31,181 nt of DNA from WQXF01 sp031552825. GTDB taxonomy: Bacteria; Bacillota; Clostridia; Christensenellales; Aristaeellaceae. The position numbers and the translations under genes were made by a program. Of the stretch, positions 1-7,735 are shown piece by piece (positions within the stretch are counted from its first letter, which is position 1; each line of letters starts with the position of its first letter). Below the pieces are notes generated by a model. It worked only from the letters and a program-made list of their open reading frames with translations, ran no database searches and was not told the origin of the DNA. The DNA is taken from assembly GCA_031552825.1 (NCBI GenBank), contig JAVBMD010000031.1, forward strand, positions 1 through 31,181, in the 5' to 3' direction.

Positions 1-141
<141 letters not shown>

Positions 142-161
142 GCGATAACGTCTTTCAAAGA

Positions 162-190
162 GGTTCCGGCTGTTGCCGGAGCCTTTTTTG
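162..190 (+). terminator. Intrinsic terminator after tuf
   Basis: A 9-bp stem (GGTTCCGGC / GCCGGAGCC with one G-T pair, loop TGTT) is followed by six T residues. It starts 20 bases after the tuf stop codon and should end the str-operon transcript. Confidence 0.9.
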
Positions 191-221
191 TTGTATGATT
201 GTAGGATTATTGTTGTATTAT
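191..221 (+). promoter_or_regulatory. Possible promoter for the secreted-protein cassette
   Basis: TTGTAT at 191-196 and TATTAT at 216-221 are separated by 19 bases, which is longer than ideal. It sits just behind the tuf terminator and ahead of the first cassette gene at 280, where a new promoter is needed. The match is only moderate. Confidence 0.35.
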
Positions 222-279
222 GGAAGAAAATCGGGGGCAAGCCAGTCTTATCTATAAAGAAAAAATGTTGAGGCATGAG

Positions 280-764
280 ATGCGAAAGCAATGTTGGCTG
301 GCGCTGATCGCCGCGCTGCTGGTGGGCGTGACGATTCCTGCGGCGTATGCGCTGGAGGATGAGGAGCAGGAGATCGTAAAGCTGTGGGATGACGAAGGGG
401 AACAGACAGGTGAATTTTTACAGACGCGGGTAGACGGCTCCACCGCCACCGTCCCGATGATGAAGGCGGTGCGCGAGAAGATCGGCAGTTGGGAGGCTGT
501 GGAACACTCCACCACCCCGGTGGCTTATACGCCCGGTACAAGGATGCGCCCGAAGTGCGGTATTCTACCGATTTTATCGAGGTTGGATTCCTCGACGATG
601 AGCGGCAACTGCTGGAAGAATACCGTCCGCCGGAGCGAATCAAAATTGGCGATTACACTTCGATGATGCGATACGAAGGGGAGCCTTCGGTATACATCGA
701 ATTTGAACAGGCGGATGGTGAGGAAGTCACCCTGGTGCTGACGCTGGCGGCGCTGGGCTGGTAA
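280..764 (+). pseudogene. Composite remnant: PstS-like N-terminus joined to the tail of a DUF3298-like protein
   Basis: The 5' part, from ATG 280 (weak TGAGG RBS at 269-273), encodes a signal peptide (MRKQCWLALIAALLVG, ending AAYA). It then encodes VDGSTATVPMMKAVREKI and HSTTPVAYT, matching IDGSTATEPLTEAIGQYF and HNTTPDAYE of the intact PstS-like protein next door. Near 525 the similarity jumps to another frame. From there, reading with 489-764, the product (ARYKDAPEV ... VLTLAALGW) matches the C-terminal end of the paralogous proteins downstream (AWKDSPEAS ... RLPLSALGW). The original frame runs into a stop at 664-666 with an unrelated tail. The simplest reading is a deletion that removed the end of a PstS-like gene and most of a DUF3298-like gene and fused the rest out of frame. 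A short secreted product from the first frame cannot be excluded. Confidence 0.75.
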
Positions 765-788
765 ACAACAAGATGCGGAGGATGAGCT

Positions 789-1661
789 ATGCGGAAGATC
801 AAGTGGCTGGCAGGTACTTTGGCGGTTGCGCTGTTCCTAAGCATGCCAATGGCAGGGCTGGCGGCGAACGAATGGGCGAAAGAAGCGCTGTGGGTCGGCA
901 TCGACGGTTCCACCGCCACCGAGCCGCTGACCGAGGCCATTGGGCAGTACTTCGGCCGCCCCGGCATCGGCGGGCAGCACAACACCACACCCGATGCCTA
1001 CGAAAACCTCTGTAGTCGAGTAGCGTCGGTTATCTTCGTGACCACGCCCGCGCCTGAGGATCTGGCTATCGCCCAAGAGGCAGGCGTGGAGCTGGAGGTG
1101 ATCCCGGTGGTGCGCGAGGCGCTGGTACTGCTCAATAATACCGAGAACCCGGTGAGCTCGCTCACCCAAGCGCAGCTGCGCGATATCTACACCGGCAAGA
1201 TCACCAACTGGAAGGAAGTGGGCGGCGAGGACGCGCTCATCATGCCCTATCAGCGGGACACGCGTTCCGGCAGCCAATCGGTGTTCCTGCAGACACTGAT
1301 GAAGGATACCCCGCCCAAGCCGCCGCTGAAGGACCTGCTCACCGACAGCATGGGGCGCCTGATCGACCAAATCTCCAGCTACGATAACGCCAAGAACGCG
1401 CTGGGGTATTCGATGTATTATTACGTGACTCGTATGTACACCAGCGCGACGCTGCGCGTGCTGGCCGTCGATGGCGTACAGCCCAGCGCCGAGACCATCG
1501 CCTCCGGGGAATACCCGCTGGGTACCCACTATTACGCCGTGCTGCGCAAGGACACGCCGGAGGACGCGCCGGAGCGCGCGCTGATCCGCTGGCTGCTTTC
1601 CGAGGAAGGGCAGCGGGTGGCGGTGCAGGCCGGGTACGTAGCGATGGAGGAAAGCAAGTAG
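789..1661 (+). CDS. PstS-like periplasmic/secreted substrate-binding protein
   Basis: This 290-residue protein has an N-terminal signal peptide (MRKIKWLAGTLAVALFLSM, cleavage likely after GLA or LAA). It has the phosphate-binding-protein fold pattern: GIDGSTATEPL near residues 37-47 corresponds to the anion-binding loop, LTQAQLRDIYTGKITNWKEVGG at about 124-145 is the classic PstS hinge signature, and RDTRSGSQSVFL at about 157-168 is the second ligand-binding loop. A GGAGG lies just upstream of ATG 789. Family members bind phosphate or related anions. No lipobox cysteine and no pstCAB transporter genes are nearby, so it may act as an extracellular binding or sensory protein rather than feed an adjacent ABC transporter. 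It is about 16 bases upstream of the next cassette gene and likely co-transcribed with it. Confidence 0.8.
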   Translation: MRKIKWLAGTLAVALFLSMPMAGLAANEWAKEALWVGIDGSTATEPLTEAIGQYFGRPGIGGQHNTTPDAYENLCSRVASVIFVTTPAPEDLAIAQEAGVELEVIPVVREALVLLNNTENPVSSLTQAQLRDIYTGKITNWKEVGGEDALIMPYQRDTRSGSQSVFLQTLMKDTPPKPPLKDLLTDSMGRLIDQISSYDNAKNALGYSMYYYVTRMYTSATLRVLAVDGVQPSAETIASGEYPLGTHYYAVLRKDTPEDAPERALIRWLLSEEGQRVAVQAGYVAMEESK

Positions 1662-1676
1662 AGGGAGGTGACGCGC

Positions 1677-3005
1677 ATGCGCAAGGGCGTACTATGCTTT
1701 GGTTTGATCGCGCTGCTCCTGCTCGACAGCCTCCCGGCGCGCGCAGAAACGAACTGCTTCACGTGGGATTTGGACGACTGGGAGCGCACGCATGTGTCCA
1801 GCGGCACGGGCGGGACAGAGCGGCGCGAGGTGGGTCTCGCATACGATTATTGGGAAGATACGCCGCCTTTGACGGATGCGAAAATGATTGAACTGGTGAG
1901 CGATTGGGCAAGGAAGGTTGCGCTGGAGTTGGGCAACGACGCATCGGAGGACTCGGTGGCCGAGGATATTGCTTTCAGCGGCAGGTTCGTAAACGATGCG
2001 CTCTTTCAGCTTCAACTTGCGGGTTCCGCCGAGGAGGATACAAGAGAAACGGGGAGCGAAGAAGAGGCGAGCCGAGAAAGGGAATTCGGTTGCATTCGCA
2101 CCGCGGTGTTTGACTTGGAGCGCCAGCAACAGCTCAAGCTTTCCGATCTGTTTTATGATGATGTGAATTACATCGACTACATCAATCAGTACATCAGCGA
2201 TAGACCATACCGCACGCGGATGGATCCCCGCACGGAAACCCTGTGGCCTTCGGCGGAAAAACATTCTTTTGCCGGATTGCCTTGGGACTATCCGCATTTT
2301 TCGTTGCTTGGGAATCGATTGCGCATCGAGATAGAAGCGCATAATCCCTTTTGGTATCCGTATGACGAGGATGATAGGGAGCATGCGATTTTTGTGCCGC
2401 TCACGCATTGGGTCAGCCCATGGGGCGGCTGCAGGGTGGACGTGCACTATCAGGAAGTGCAGTTGGGAAATGGCCTGTTCTTTAGGACGCCGTTCTTGGG
2501 AATCGACGGTGGCTGCGTACCGGAGGCAGAGCGGGCTATTAATGACATGTTGGTGGGGCGATCCGAGCGTGTAGCGCGCGATATCGGGCAAGCGGCGCGA
2601 GAGGAAGCTAGGGGCGTGCAGCCTGCGGTCTCTTATGCGGATGGGTGGGGTAGCGTGAGTCTGGATTTGATGAGCGACGAGACTGAGTTTGAACGCGTCG
2701 AAAGGACACTGGACGTCGTTGTATTCAATCTGCACACCGCCGAGGTGATAGAGCCATCTACGCTGGTGGAGCGTTTCCGCGATGTGCCGGAGGCGGAATA
2801 TTTCAAGCTGTCACAGGGATGGAATGGAGTGGATATGCGGCTGCATGCGTATCGTCCATCCGCGTGGGCAGAAATCATTGACGTGTATCCGACTGCTCGG
2901 GTGGGTGCATATATGGTGGTGGTGCTTCGGGATGCGGGCGCGACGATCGAGATGCGGATTCCGTTGCGGTTGCTGGAGGGGATGGAGGTTGACGATGCGG
3001 CGTAA
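1677..3005 (+). CDS. Exported protein of unknown function, DUF3298-like (paralogue A)
   Basis: The start is taken at ATG 1677 because the GGGAGG at 1662-1667 is correctly spaced for it and abuts an alternative GTG at 1668. The 442-residue product begins with a signal peptide (GLIALLLLDSLPARA) and is then soluble. The first half has LKLSDLFYDDVNYIDYINQYI, and the second has FLGIDGGCVPEAERAINDML and DVVVFNLHTAEVIEPSTLV. These patterns resemble DUF3298/DUF4163-type extracellular domains (as in RsiV/PdaC-like proteins), but the match is from memory and weak. It overlaps the following paralogue by 11 bases, so the pair is translationally coupled. Its function is not known; an envelope or secreted role is inferred from the signal peptide. 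Confidence 0.7.
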   Translation: MRKGVLCFGLIALLLLDSLPARAETNCFTWDLDDWERTHVSSGTGGTERREVGLAYDYWEDTPPLTDAKMIELVSDWARKVALELGNDASEDSVAEDIAFSGRFVNDALFQLQLAGSAEEDTRETGSEEEASREREFGCIRTAVFDLERQQQLKLSDLFYDDVNYIDYINQYISDRPYRTRMDPRTETLWPSAEKHSFAGLPWDYPHFSLLGNRLRIEIEAHNPFWYPYDEDDREHAIFVPLTHWVSPWGGCRVDVHYQEVQLGNGLFFRTPFLGIDGGCVPEAERAINDMLVGRSERVARDIGQAAREEARGVQPAVSYADGWGSVSLDLMSDETEFERVERTLDVVVFNLHTAEVIEPSTLVERFRDVPEAEYFKLSQGWNGVDMRLHAYRPSAWAEIIDVYPTARVGAYMVVVLRDAGATIEMRIPLRLLEGMEVDDAA

Positions 3006-4269
3006 CGCTTTCTGCGCGCTATGCGCCGCGCTGCTCCTGCTTGGCGGCCTCCCGGCTCGCGCCGAGACGGCCTGCTTCACGTGGGATTTGGACGACTGGG
3101 AGCGCACGCATGTTTCCTGCGGCACGGGCGGGACGGAGCGGCGTGTGTGGAGCGACGCGCTGAAGAAGTTGGATGATCCGGCACTGATTGCGATGATGAA
3201 CGAGTGGAACGGACAGGCTGCGCGGGCGTTGGGCATCGCGAAACCAGCATTGGACGATTGGGTGCTCTGGCCGGAAAATGACGCGTTGCAAAATCTATCG
3301 CTCCGCACGTGTGATGAAGAGGAAAACACCTTTCAGCTTCGCAGTGCCGTGCTGGATTTGCAGCGGAAACGCTGGCTTAAGCTTTCCGATCTGTTCTACG
3401 CTGGCTTCAACTACACCGACTACATCAATACCTACATCGCGCATATGCCCGCGGATACGAGTGCCCATAATGACTTAGGAATGATATCGCCGACCGAAGA
3501 ATGGGGCACGCGGGCACCCTTCACCGGCTTGCCCAACGATTATCCATACTTCGCGGTGCGAACGCGATACTTGGACGGAACTTATCTTGAGATTCTATTT
3601 GACGGAGAAAATCCGTTCTGGATTGAATGGCCGAATGTAAACTACTGGCCGACGGGCGTCCTTGTGCCGCTGTCGCACTGGATCAGCCCATGGGGCCGGT
3701 GCACCGCCGCCGCGCGCTATGCGCAGGAGCCGCTGCCCGACGGCATCCTGTTCCCGATTCCCATCCTTCGCGTCGATGACGGGCGCGTGCCGGAGGCAGA
3801 GGCCAAGATCAACGAAAAGCTGGCGGAGGTCGCGCGGCGGCACATGGGCGAGCAGGAAAAATGGAAGCCCGATCAGGCGTATTGGGTCGAGTGCAGCCTG
3901 CGTCTCAACGGCGCGTATGCCAGCGTGTCGTTCGATGTCATGGTAGAGGGCGGCGACTGGGGTGAATATTCAATTTGTACATTGAGCGACACGCTGCTCA
4001 ACCTGCACACCGGTGAAACGGCGGATGCGCAAACGCTCTTTGACGCGTGGAAGGATTCGCCGGAGGCGAGCTGGTGGATAGCGGAGGCAGAGTCCGAAGA
4101 AGTGCCGGACTATGTGCCGCCGGAAAAAGTGGAGTATCTTTCGATCGCCCGGTATGCCGACCATGTCTGCATCGGTTTTTATGACGAAGAACAGGGCGCG
4201 AATGAAATGCGTTTGCCGCTGTCGGCGCTCGGCTGGCGGAGCGAGGAACCACAACATCTCGCGCAATGA
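2995..4269 (+). CDS. Exported protein of unknown function, DUF3298-like (paralogue B)
   Basis: ATG 2995 follows GGAGG at 2985-2989 and lies inside the end of paralogue A. An open frame extends further upstream to 2782, but that part only shadows paralogue A. The 424-residue protein has a signal peptide (LCAALLLLGGLPARA) and the same order of blocks as paralogue A: CFTWDLDDWERTHVS, LKLSDLFYAGFNYTDYINTY, PLSHWISPWG, ILRVDDGRVPEAEAKINEKL, and a C-terminal RLPLSALGW. The mature N-terminus is nearly identical to A at DNA level while most of the rest has diverged. It ends the cassette and is followed by a terminator. No catalytic motif is evident. Confidence 0.7.
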   Translation: MRRNAFCALCAALLLLGGLPARAETACFTWDLDDWERTHVSCGTGGTERRVWSDALKKLDDPALIAMMNEWNGQAARALGIAKPALDDWVLWPENDALQNLSLRTCDEEENTFQLRSAVLDLQRKRWLKLSDLFYAGFNYTDYINTYIAHMPADTSAHNDLGMISPTEEWGTRAPFTGLPNDYPYFAVRTRYLDGTYLEILFDGENPFWIEWPNVNYWPTGVLVPLSHWISPWGRCTAAARYAQEPLPDGILFPIPILRVDDGRVPEAEAKINEKLAEVARRHMGEQEKWKPDQAYWVECSLRLNGAYASVSFDVMVEGGDWGEYSICTLSDTLLNLHTGETADAQTLFDAWKDSPEASWWIAEAESEEVPDYVPPEKVEYLSIARYADHVCIGFYDEEQGANEMRLPLSALGWRSEEPQHLAQ

Positions 4270-4295
4270 ATATTCGATTATACCGCCAATTGTGT

Positions 4296-4326
4296 CCGTC
4301 TGCCTCGCGGCGGACGGCACTTTTTT
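4296..4326 (+). terminator. Intrinsic terminator ending the secreted-protein cassette
   Basis: A 9-bp stem CCGTCTGCC / GGCGGACGG (one T-G pair, TCGC loop) is followed by CAC and six T residues. It is placed 26 bases after the stop of paralogue B and separates the cassette from the S10 operon promoter. Confidence 0.85.
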
Positions 4327-4421
4327 CTGGACAAGGACACACCCGGCGCATGGGGCATCCGCACATCGCGCAAGCGCTGGAAATACCATTGTTTTTTCTG
4401 CGAAAAAATCGAAAAAAGTGC

Positions 4422-4450
4422 TTGCAATTCGCAGATTGAGGTAGTACAAT
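4422..4450 (+). promoter_or_regulatory. Promoter of the S10-spc-alpha superoperon
   Basis: TTGCAA at 4422-4427 and TACAAT at 4445-4450 are separated by exactly 17 bases. Immediately upstream, 4391-4417 is rich in T and A runs (GTTTTTTCTGCGAAAAAATC), resembling an UP element of a growth-rate-controlled promoter. Transcription would start near 4457, about 195 bases before rpsJ. Confidence 0.8.
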
Positions 4451-4456
4451 AACAAA

Positions 4457-4650
4457 GCTGTCTGCAAATGGACGGGATATTTGTGCCTGTCCGCAGCGAA
4501 AGGGATGAAGCCGCAGATTGCCATCGACGGTCGGTGGGGAACTGCGGTGGACCAGTCCGAAAATCGGGCGACGGGCGCAAGCGCCGTCGTGTAAATCCCA
4601 CAGGGGCACACACGGCTGGGTGTACTTGCGCACTACAAGGAGGATGCATC
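4457..4650 (+). promoter_or_regulatory. Structured 5' leader of the S10 operon (candidate ribosomal-protein autoregulatory RNA)
   Basis: Between the promoter and rpsJ there are about 190 untranslated bases with several clear helices. CTGC 4462-4465 pairs with GCAG 4493-4496, enclosing GGACGGG 4470-4476 with CCTGTCC 4486-4492. CCGCAG 4511-4516 pairs with CTGCGG 4542-4547, enclosing CCATC/GGTGG. A small CCGA-AAA-TCGG hairpin lies at 4557-4567. CGACGG(G)CGC 4569-4578 pairs with GCGCCGTCG 4581-4589. In other bacteria S10-operon leaders are bound by a product of the operon (L4 in E. coli). That this leader does the same is inference. The rpsJ ribosome-binding site AAGGAGG lies at its 3' end. Confidence 0.6.
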
Positions 4651-4959
4651 ATGGCTGAACAGAAAATCCGGATCAAGCTCAAGGCGTACGAGCACAACCT
4701 CATCGATCAGTCGGCTGAGCGTATTGTCGAAACCGCCAAGCGCACCGGCGCGAAGGTGTCGGGTCCCATCCCGCTGCCGACCGAGAAGGAAATCATCACC
4801 ATCCTGCGCGCGCCGCACAAGTACAAGGACTCCCGTGAGCAGTTCGAGCAGCGCACCCATAAGCGCCTCATCGACATCCACAACCCCACGCCGCGCACCG
4901 TGGACGCTATGATGAAGCTGGATCTGCCCGCGGGCGTTGAAATCGAAATCAAACTGTGA
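4651..4959 (+). CDS. rpsJ: 30S ribosomal protein S10
   Basis: This 102-residue protein is of normal length, beginning MAEQKIRIKLKAYEH and containing GPIPLPTEKEIITILRAPH and THKRLIDIHNPT, all diagnostic of S10 (NusE). An AAGGAGG at 4637-4643 fixes ATG 4651; an upstream open frame from 4468 runs through the leader and is not used. S10 sits in the 30S head and also works with NusB in transcription antitermination. It is the first gene of the superoperon, 14 bases upstream of rplC. Confidence 0.98.
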   Translation: MAEQKIRIKLKAYEHNLIDQSAERIVETAKRTGAKVSGPIPLPTEKEIITILRAPHKYKDSREQFEQRTHKRLIDIHNPTPRTVDAMMKLDLPAGVEIEIKL

Positions 4960-4973
4960 CGGAGGTGTGCAAT

Positions 4974-5615
4974 ATGAAGAAAGCTATCATTGGCAAGAAG
5001 ATCGGCATGACGCAGGTCTTTACGCCGGACGGCCGCCTGCTTCCGGTCACGGTGATCGAAGCCGGCCCCAATACCGTCGTTCAGAAGAAAACCGTTGAAA
5101 AGGATGGCTACGAAGCCATTCAGGTGGGCTTTAACGCCTACCCCGAGTACCGCGTGGAGAAGCTTGTTACCAAGCCGCTCAAGGGTCACTTCAAGAAGGC
5201 TGGCGTCGCCCCGACGCGCCGCCTGCGCGAGTTCCGCCTCGAGGATTGCAGCGCGTACGATGTGGGCGCCGTCATCAAGGCCGACGTGTTCGCCGAGGGT
5301 GAGCTGGTCGACATCACCGGCACCAGCAAGGGCCACGGCTTTACCGGCGCCATCTACCGCTGGAACCAGCATACCGGCCCGATGAAGCACGGCTCCAAGT
5401 ACCATCGCGGTCTGGGCTCTATGGGCGCCAACTCCACCCCGTCCCGCGTGTTCAAGAACAAGCACATGCCCGGCCATTACGGCGTTGAGAAGGTGACCAT
5501 CCAGAACCTGACCGTGGTTCGCGTGGACGCCGAGCGCAACCTGCTCCTGGTGAGGGGCGCGGTGCCTGGCCCGAATGGCGGCTACCTCACGGTACGCAAC
5601 GCCATCAAGGCTTAA
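4974..5615 (+). CDS. rplC: 50S ribosomal protein L3
   Basis: This 213-residue protein starts MKKAIIGKKIGMTQVF, the universal bacterial L3 N-terminus. It contains the extended loop KGHGFTGAIYRWNQHTGPM and GSMGANSTPSRVFKNKHMPG that reaches the peptidyl-transferase centre. GGAGGTG just upstream fixes ATG 4974 rather than an in-frame ATG 18 bases earlier. L3 is an early assembly protein of the 50S subunit. It lies 24 bases before rplD. Confidence 0.98.
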   Translation: MKKAIIGKKIGMTQVFTPDGRLLPVTVIEAGPNTVVQKKTVEKDGYEAIQVGFNAYPEYRVEKLVTKPLKGHFKKAGVAPTRRLREFRLEDCSAYDVGAVIKADVFAEGELVDITGTSKGHGFTGAIYRWNQHTGPMKHGSKYHRGLGSMGANSTPSRVFKNKHMPGHYGVEKVTIQNLTVVRVDAERNLLLVRGAVPGPNGGYLTVRNAIKA

Positions 5616-5639
5616 GACCAGGAGAAGGAGGAAAACGAC

Positions 5640-6263
5640 ATGCCTACCATTGCTATCAAAAATCAGGAAGGCGCGTCCGTCGGCGAGATGCAGCTGTCCG
5701 AAGAGATCTTCGGCGCTACCATCAACGAGGCCGCCCTGCACCTGGTCGTTCGCAGCCAGCTGGCCGCAAAGCGTCAGGGCACCCAGTCCGCCAAGACCCG
5801 CGGCGAGGTTCGCGGCGGCGGTCGCAAAATCTACCGCCAAAAGGGCACCGGCAACGCCCGCCACCACTCCAACCGCGCGCCCCAGTTCACCCACGGCGGC
5901 GTGGTGTTCGCGCCCAAGCCCCGCGACTATGTCATCAGCGTTCCGCGCAAGGTTAAGCGCCTCGCCCTCAAGGGCGCGCTGACCAGCAAGGTGCAGGACG
6001 GCGACATGATCGTGCTGGACAAAATCGCCCTCAAGGAGCCCAAGACCAAGCTGATGGTGCAGGTGCTCGCGAAGCTGGCCGTCGAAAAGAAGGCGCTGCT
6101 GGTGCTTCCCGAGCGCGACGAAGCCGTGCTCCGCGCCAGCGCCAACATCCCCGGCCTCAAGACCGCCTATGTCAACACCATCAACGTGCTCGACATTCTG
6201 GGGCACGATAAGTTCATCATCACGCAGGATGCTGTGAAGCTCGTCGAGGAGGTGTACGCGTAA
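5640..6263 (+). CDS. rplD: 50S ribosomal protein L4
   Basis: This 207-residue protein has the L4 signature KTRGEVRGGGRKIYRQKGTG, the basic loop lining the exit tunnel, followed by PQFTHGGVVFAPKPRDY. L4 binds 23S rRNA domain I and in gamma-proteobacteria also represses its own operon by binding the leader, so it is the obvious candidate ligand for the structured leader at 4457-4650. GGAGAAGGAGG precedes ATG 5640. The last base of its stop codon is the first base of rplW. Confidence 0.98.
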   Translation: MPTIAIKNQEGASVGEMQLSEEIFGATINEAALHLVVRSQLAAKRQGTQSAKTRGEVRGGGRKIYRQKGTGNARHHSNRAPQFTHGGVVFAPKPRDYVISVPRKVKRLALKGALTSKVQDGDMIVLDKIALKEPKTKLMVQVLAKLAVEKKALLVLPERDEAVLRASANIPGLKTAYVNTINVLDILGHDKFIITQDAVKLVEEVYA

Positions 6264-6559
6264 TGAAGGATCCTCACGATATTATCCGGCGCCCGGTGCT
6301 CACCGAAAAGGCTTACGACGGATTTGCGGACAAGCGCTACGTGTTCGAAGTAGACATCCGCGCGAACAAGATCGAGGTCAAGCAGGCCATCGAGAAGGTG
6401 TTCGGCGTCAAGGTCGAAAAGGTCAACACCTTGCGCACCATGGGCAAGATCAAGCGGCAGGGTCGCACCAGCGGCCGCACGCCTGAAATCAAAAAGGCTT
6501 ATGTCACGCTGAAGAAAGACTCCAAGGACATCGAGTTCTTCGAGGGCATGGCGCAGTAA
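6263..6559 (+). CDS. rplW: 50S ribosomal protein L23
   Basis: This 98-residue protein has IIRRPVLTEKAYDGF, the L23 N-terminal signature, and GVKVEKVNTLRTMGKIKRQG. L23 lies at the exit of the peptide tunnel and docks trigger factor and SRP. Its ATG overlaps the rplD stop by one base (TAATG), so the two are translationally coupled. Its own GAGGAGGTG lies inside the rplD 3' end. Confidence 0.98.
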   Translation: MKDPHDIIRRPVLTEKAYDGFADKRYVFEVDIRANKIEVKQAIEKVFGVKVEKVNTLRTMGKIKRQGRTSGRTPEIKKAYVTLKKDSKDIEFFEGMAQ

Positions 6560-6577
6560 AGAGGAGGGGAAAGCAAA

Positions 6578-7411
6578 ATGGCTACCAGATTGTATAAGCC
6601 GACCTCTCCGGCTCGCCGCTTCATGTCGGTGCTGACGTTCGAAGAGGTCACCAAGAAGGAGCCCGAGCGTTCGCTCGTGGAATACCTGAAGAAAAACTCC
6701 GGCCGCAACACGCACGGCCACATCACCGTTCGCCACCAGGGCGGCGGCAACAAGCGCAAGTATCGCATCATCGACTTCAAGCGCAACAAGGACGGGATTC
6801 CCGCCAAGGTTGCCGCCATCGAGTACGATCCGAACCGCTCGGCGTTCATCGCCCTGCTGCACTACGCCGATGGCGAGAAGCGCTACATCTTGGCGCCCGA
6901 GGGCCTCAAGCCCGGGCACAAGATCGTCTCCGGCGAGGGCGCGGACATCATGCCCGGCAACGCGATGGAGATCCGCCACATCCCGCTCGGCACCTTGATC
7001 CACAACGTAGAGATCAAGCCCGGTCGCGGCGGCCAGCTGGTTCGCTCGGCGGGCAACGCCGCGCAGCTGATGGCCAAGGAAGGCGAGTACGCGCAGGTGC
7101 GTCTGCCCTCCGGCGAAGTGCGCAAGATCCCGATGAACGCGCGCGCCACCATCGGCACCGTCGGCAACCACGATCACGAGAACGTGCGCTTGGGCAAGGC
7201 CGGTCGCGTCCGCCACATGGGCATCCGCCCCACGGTTCGCGGCGTCGTCATGAATCCTTGCGATCACCCGCACGGCGGCGGCGAAGGCAAGAGCCCGGTC
7301 GGCATGCCCGCGCCTGTTACCCCGTGGGGCAAACCGGCGCTGGGTCTTAAGACCCGCAAGCATAAGAAGTACTCCAACAAGCTCATCGTCAAGCGCCGCG
7401 GCGCCAAGTAA
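6578..7411 (+). CDS. rplB: 50S ribosomal protein L2
   Basis: This 277-residue protein is the usual length for L2. It contains GRNTHGHITVRHQGGGNKRK, IEYDPNRSAFIALLHYADGE, and the conserved C-terminal region MNPCDHPHGGGEGKSPVG, whose histidine is needed for peptidyl-transferase activity. It is preceded by AGAGGAGGGG. L2 binds domain IV of 23S rRNA and helps join the subunits. Confidence 0.98.
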   Translation: MATRLYKPTSPARRFMSVLTFEEVTKKEPERSLVEYLKKNSGRNTHGHITVRHQGGGNKRKYRIIDFKRNKDGIPAKVAAIEYDPNRSAFIALLHYADGEKRYILAPEGLKPGHKIVSGEGADIMPGNAMEIRHIPLGTLIHNVEIKPGRGGQLVRSAGNAAQLMAKEGEYAQVRLPSGEVRKIPMNARATIGTVGNHDHENVRLGKAGRVRHMGIRPTVRGVVMNPCDHPHGGGEGKSPVGMPAPVTPWGKPALGLKTRKHKKYSNKLIVKRRGAK

Positions 7412-7438
7412 CCGCTGGATAAAGGAGGCAACCCCCCA

Positions 7439-7717
7439 ATGAGTAGATCTGTTAAAAAGGGCCCCTTTGTAAATGAGCGGCTCTTGGCCAAGATCGTCGA
7501 GATGAACAACGCCGGGAAGAAGACGGTGCTCAAGACCTGGTCCCGCGCCTCGACGATTTTTCCGGACATGGTCGGCCACACCATCGCGGTGCACGACGGC
7601 CGCAAGCATGTGCCGGTCTACGTAGTCGAAGAAATGGTTGGACACAAGCTCGGCGAATTCGCCCCCACGCGGACCTTCCGGGGTCACGCCGGCGAGAAAG
7701 CGTCCGGAAGAAAGTGA
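7439..7717 (+). CDS. rpsS: 30S ribosomal protein S19
   Basis: This 92-residue protein begins MSRSVKKGPFVNERLLAKI and contains TWSRASTIFPDMVGHTIAVH and the basic tail FRGHAGEKASGRK, all typical of S19. It sits in the head of the small subunit bound to S13 near the A site. AAAGGAGG is 10-12 bases upstream of the ATG. Confidence 0.98.
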   Translation: MSRSVKKGPFVNERLLAKIVEMNNAGKKTVLKTWSRASTIFPDMVGHTIAVHDGRKHVPVYVVEEMVGHKLGEFAPTRTFRGHAGEKASGRK

Positions 7718-7735
7718 CAGGAGGAGTGAAAACGC

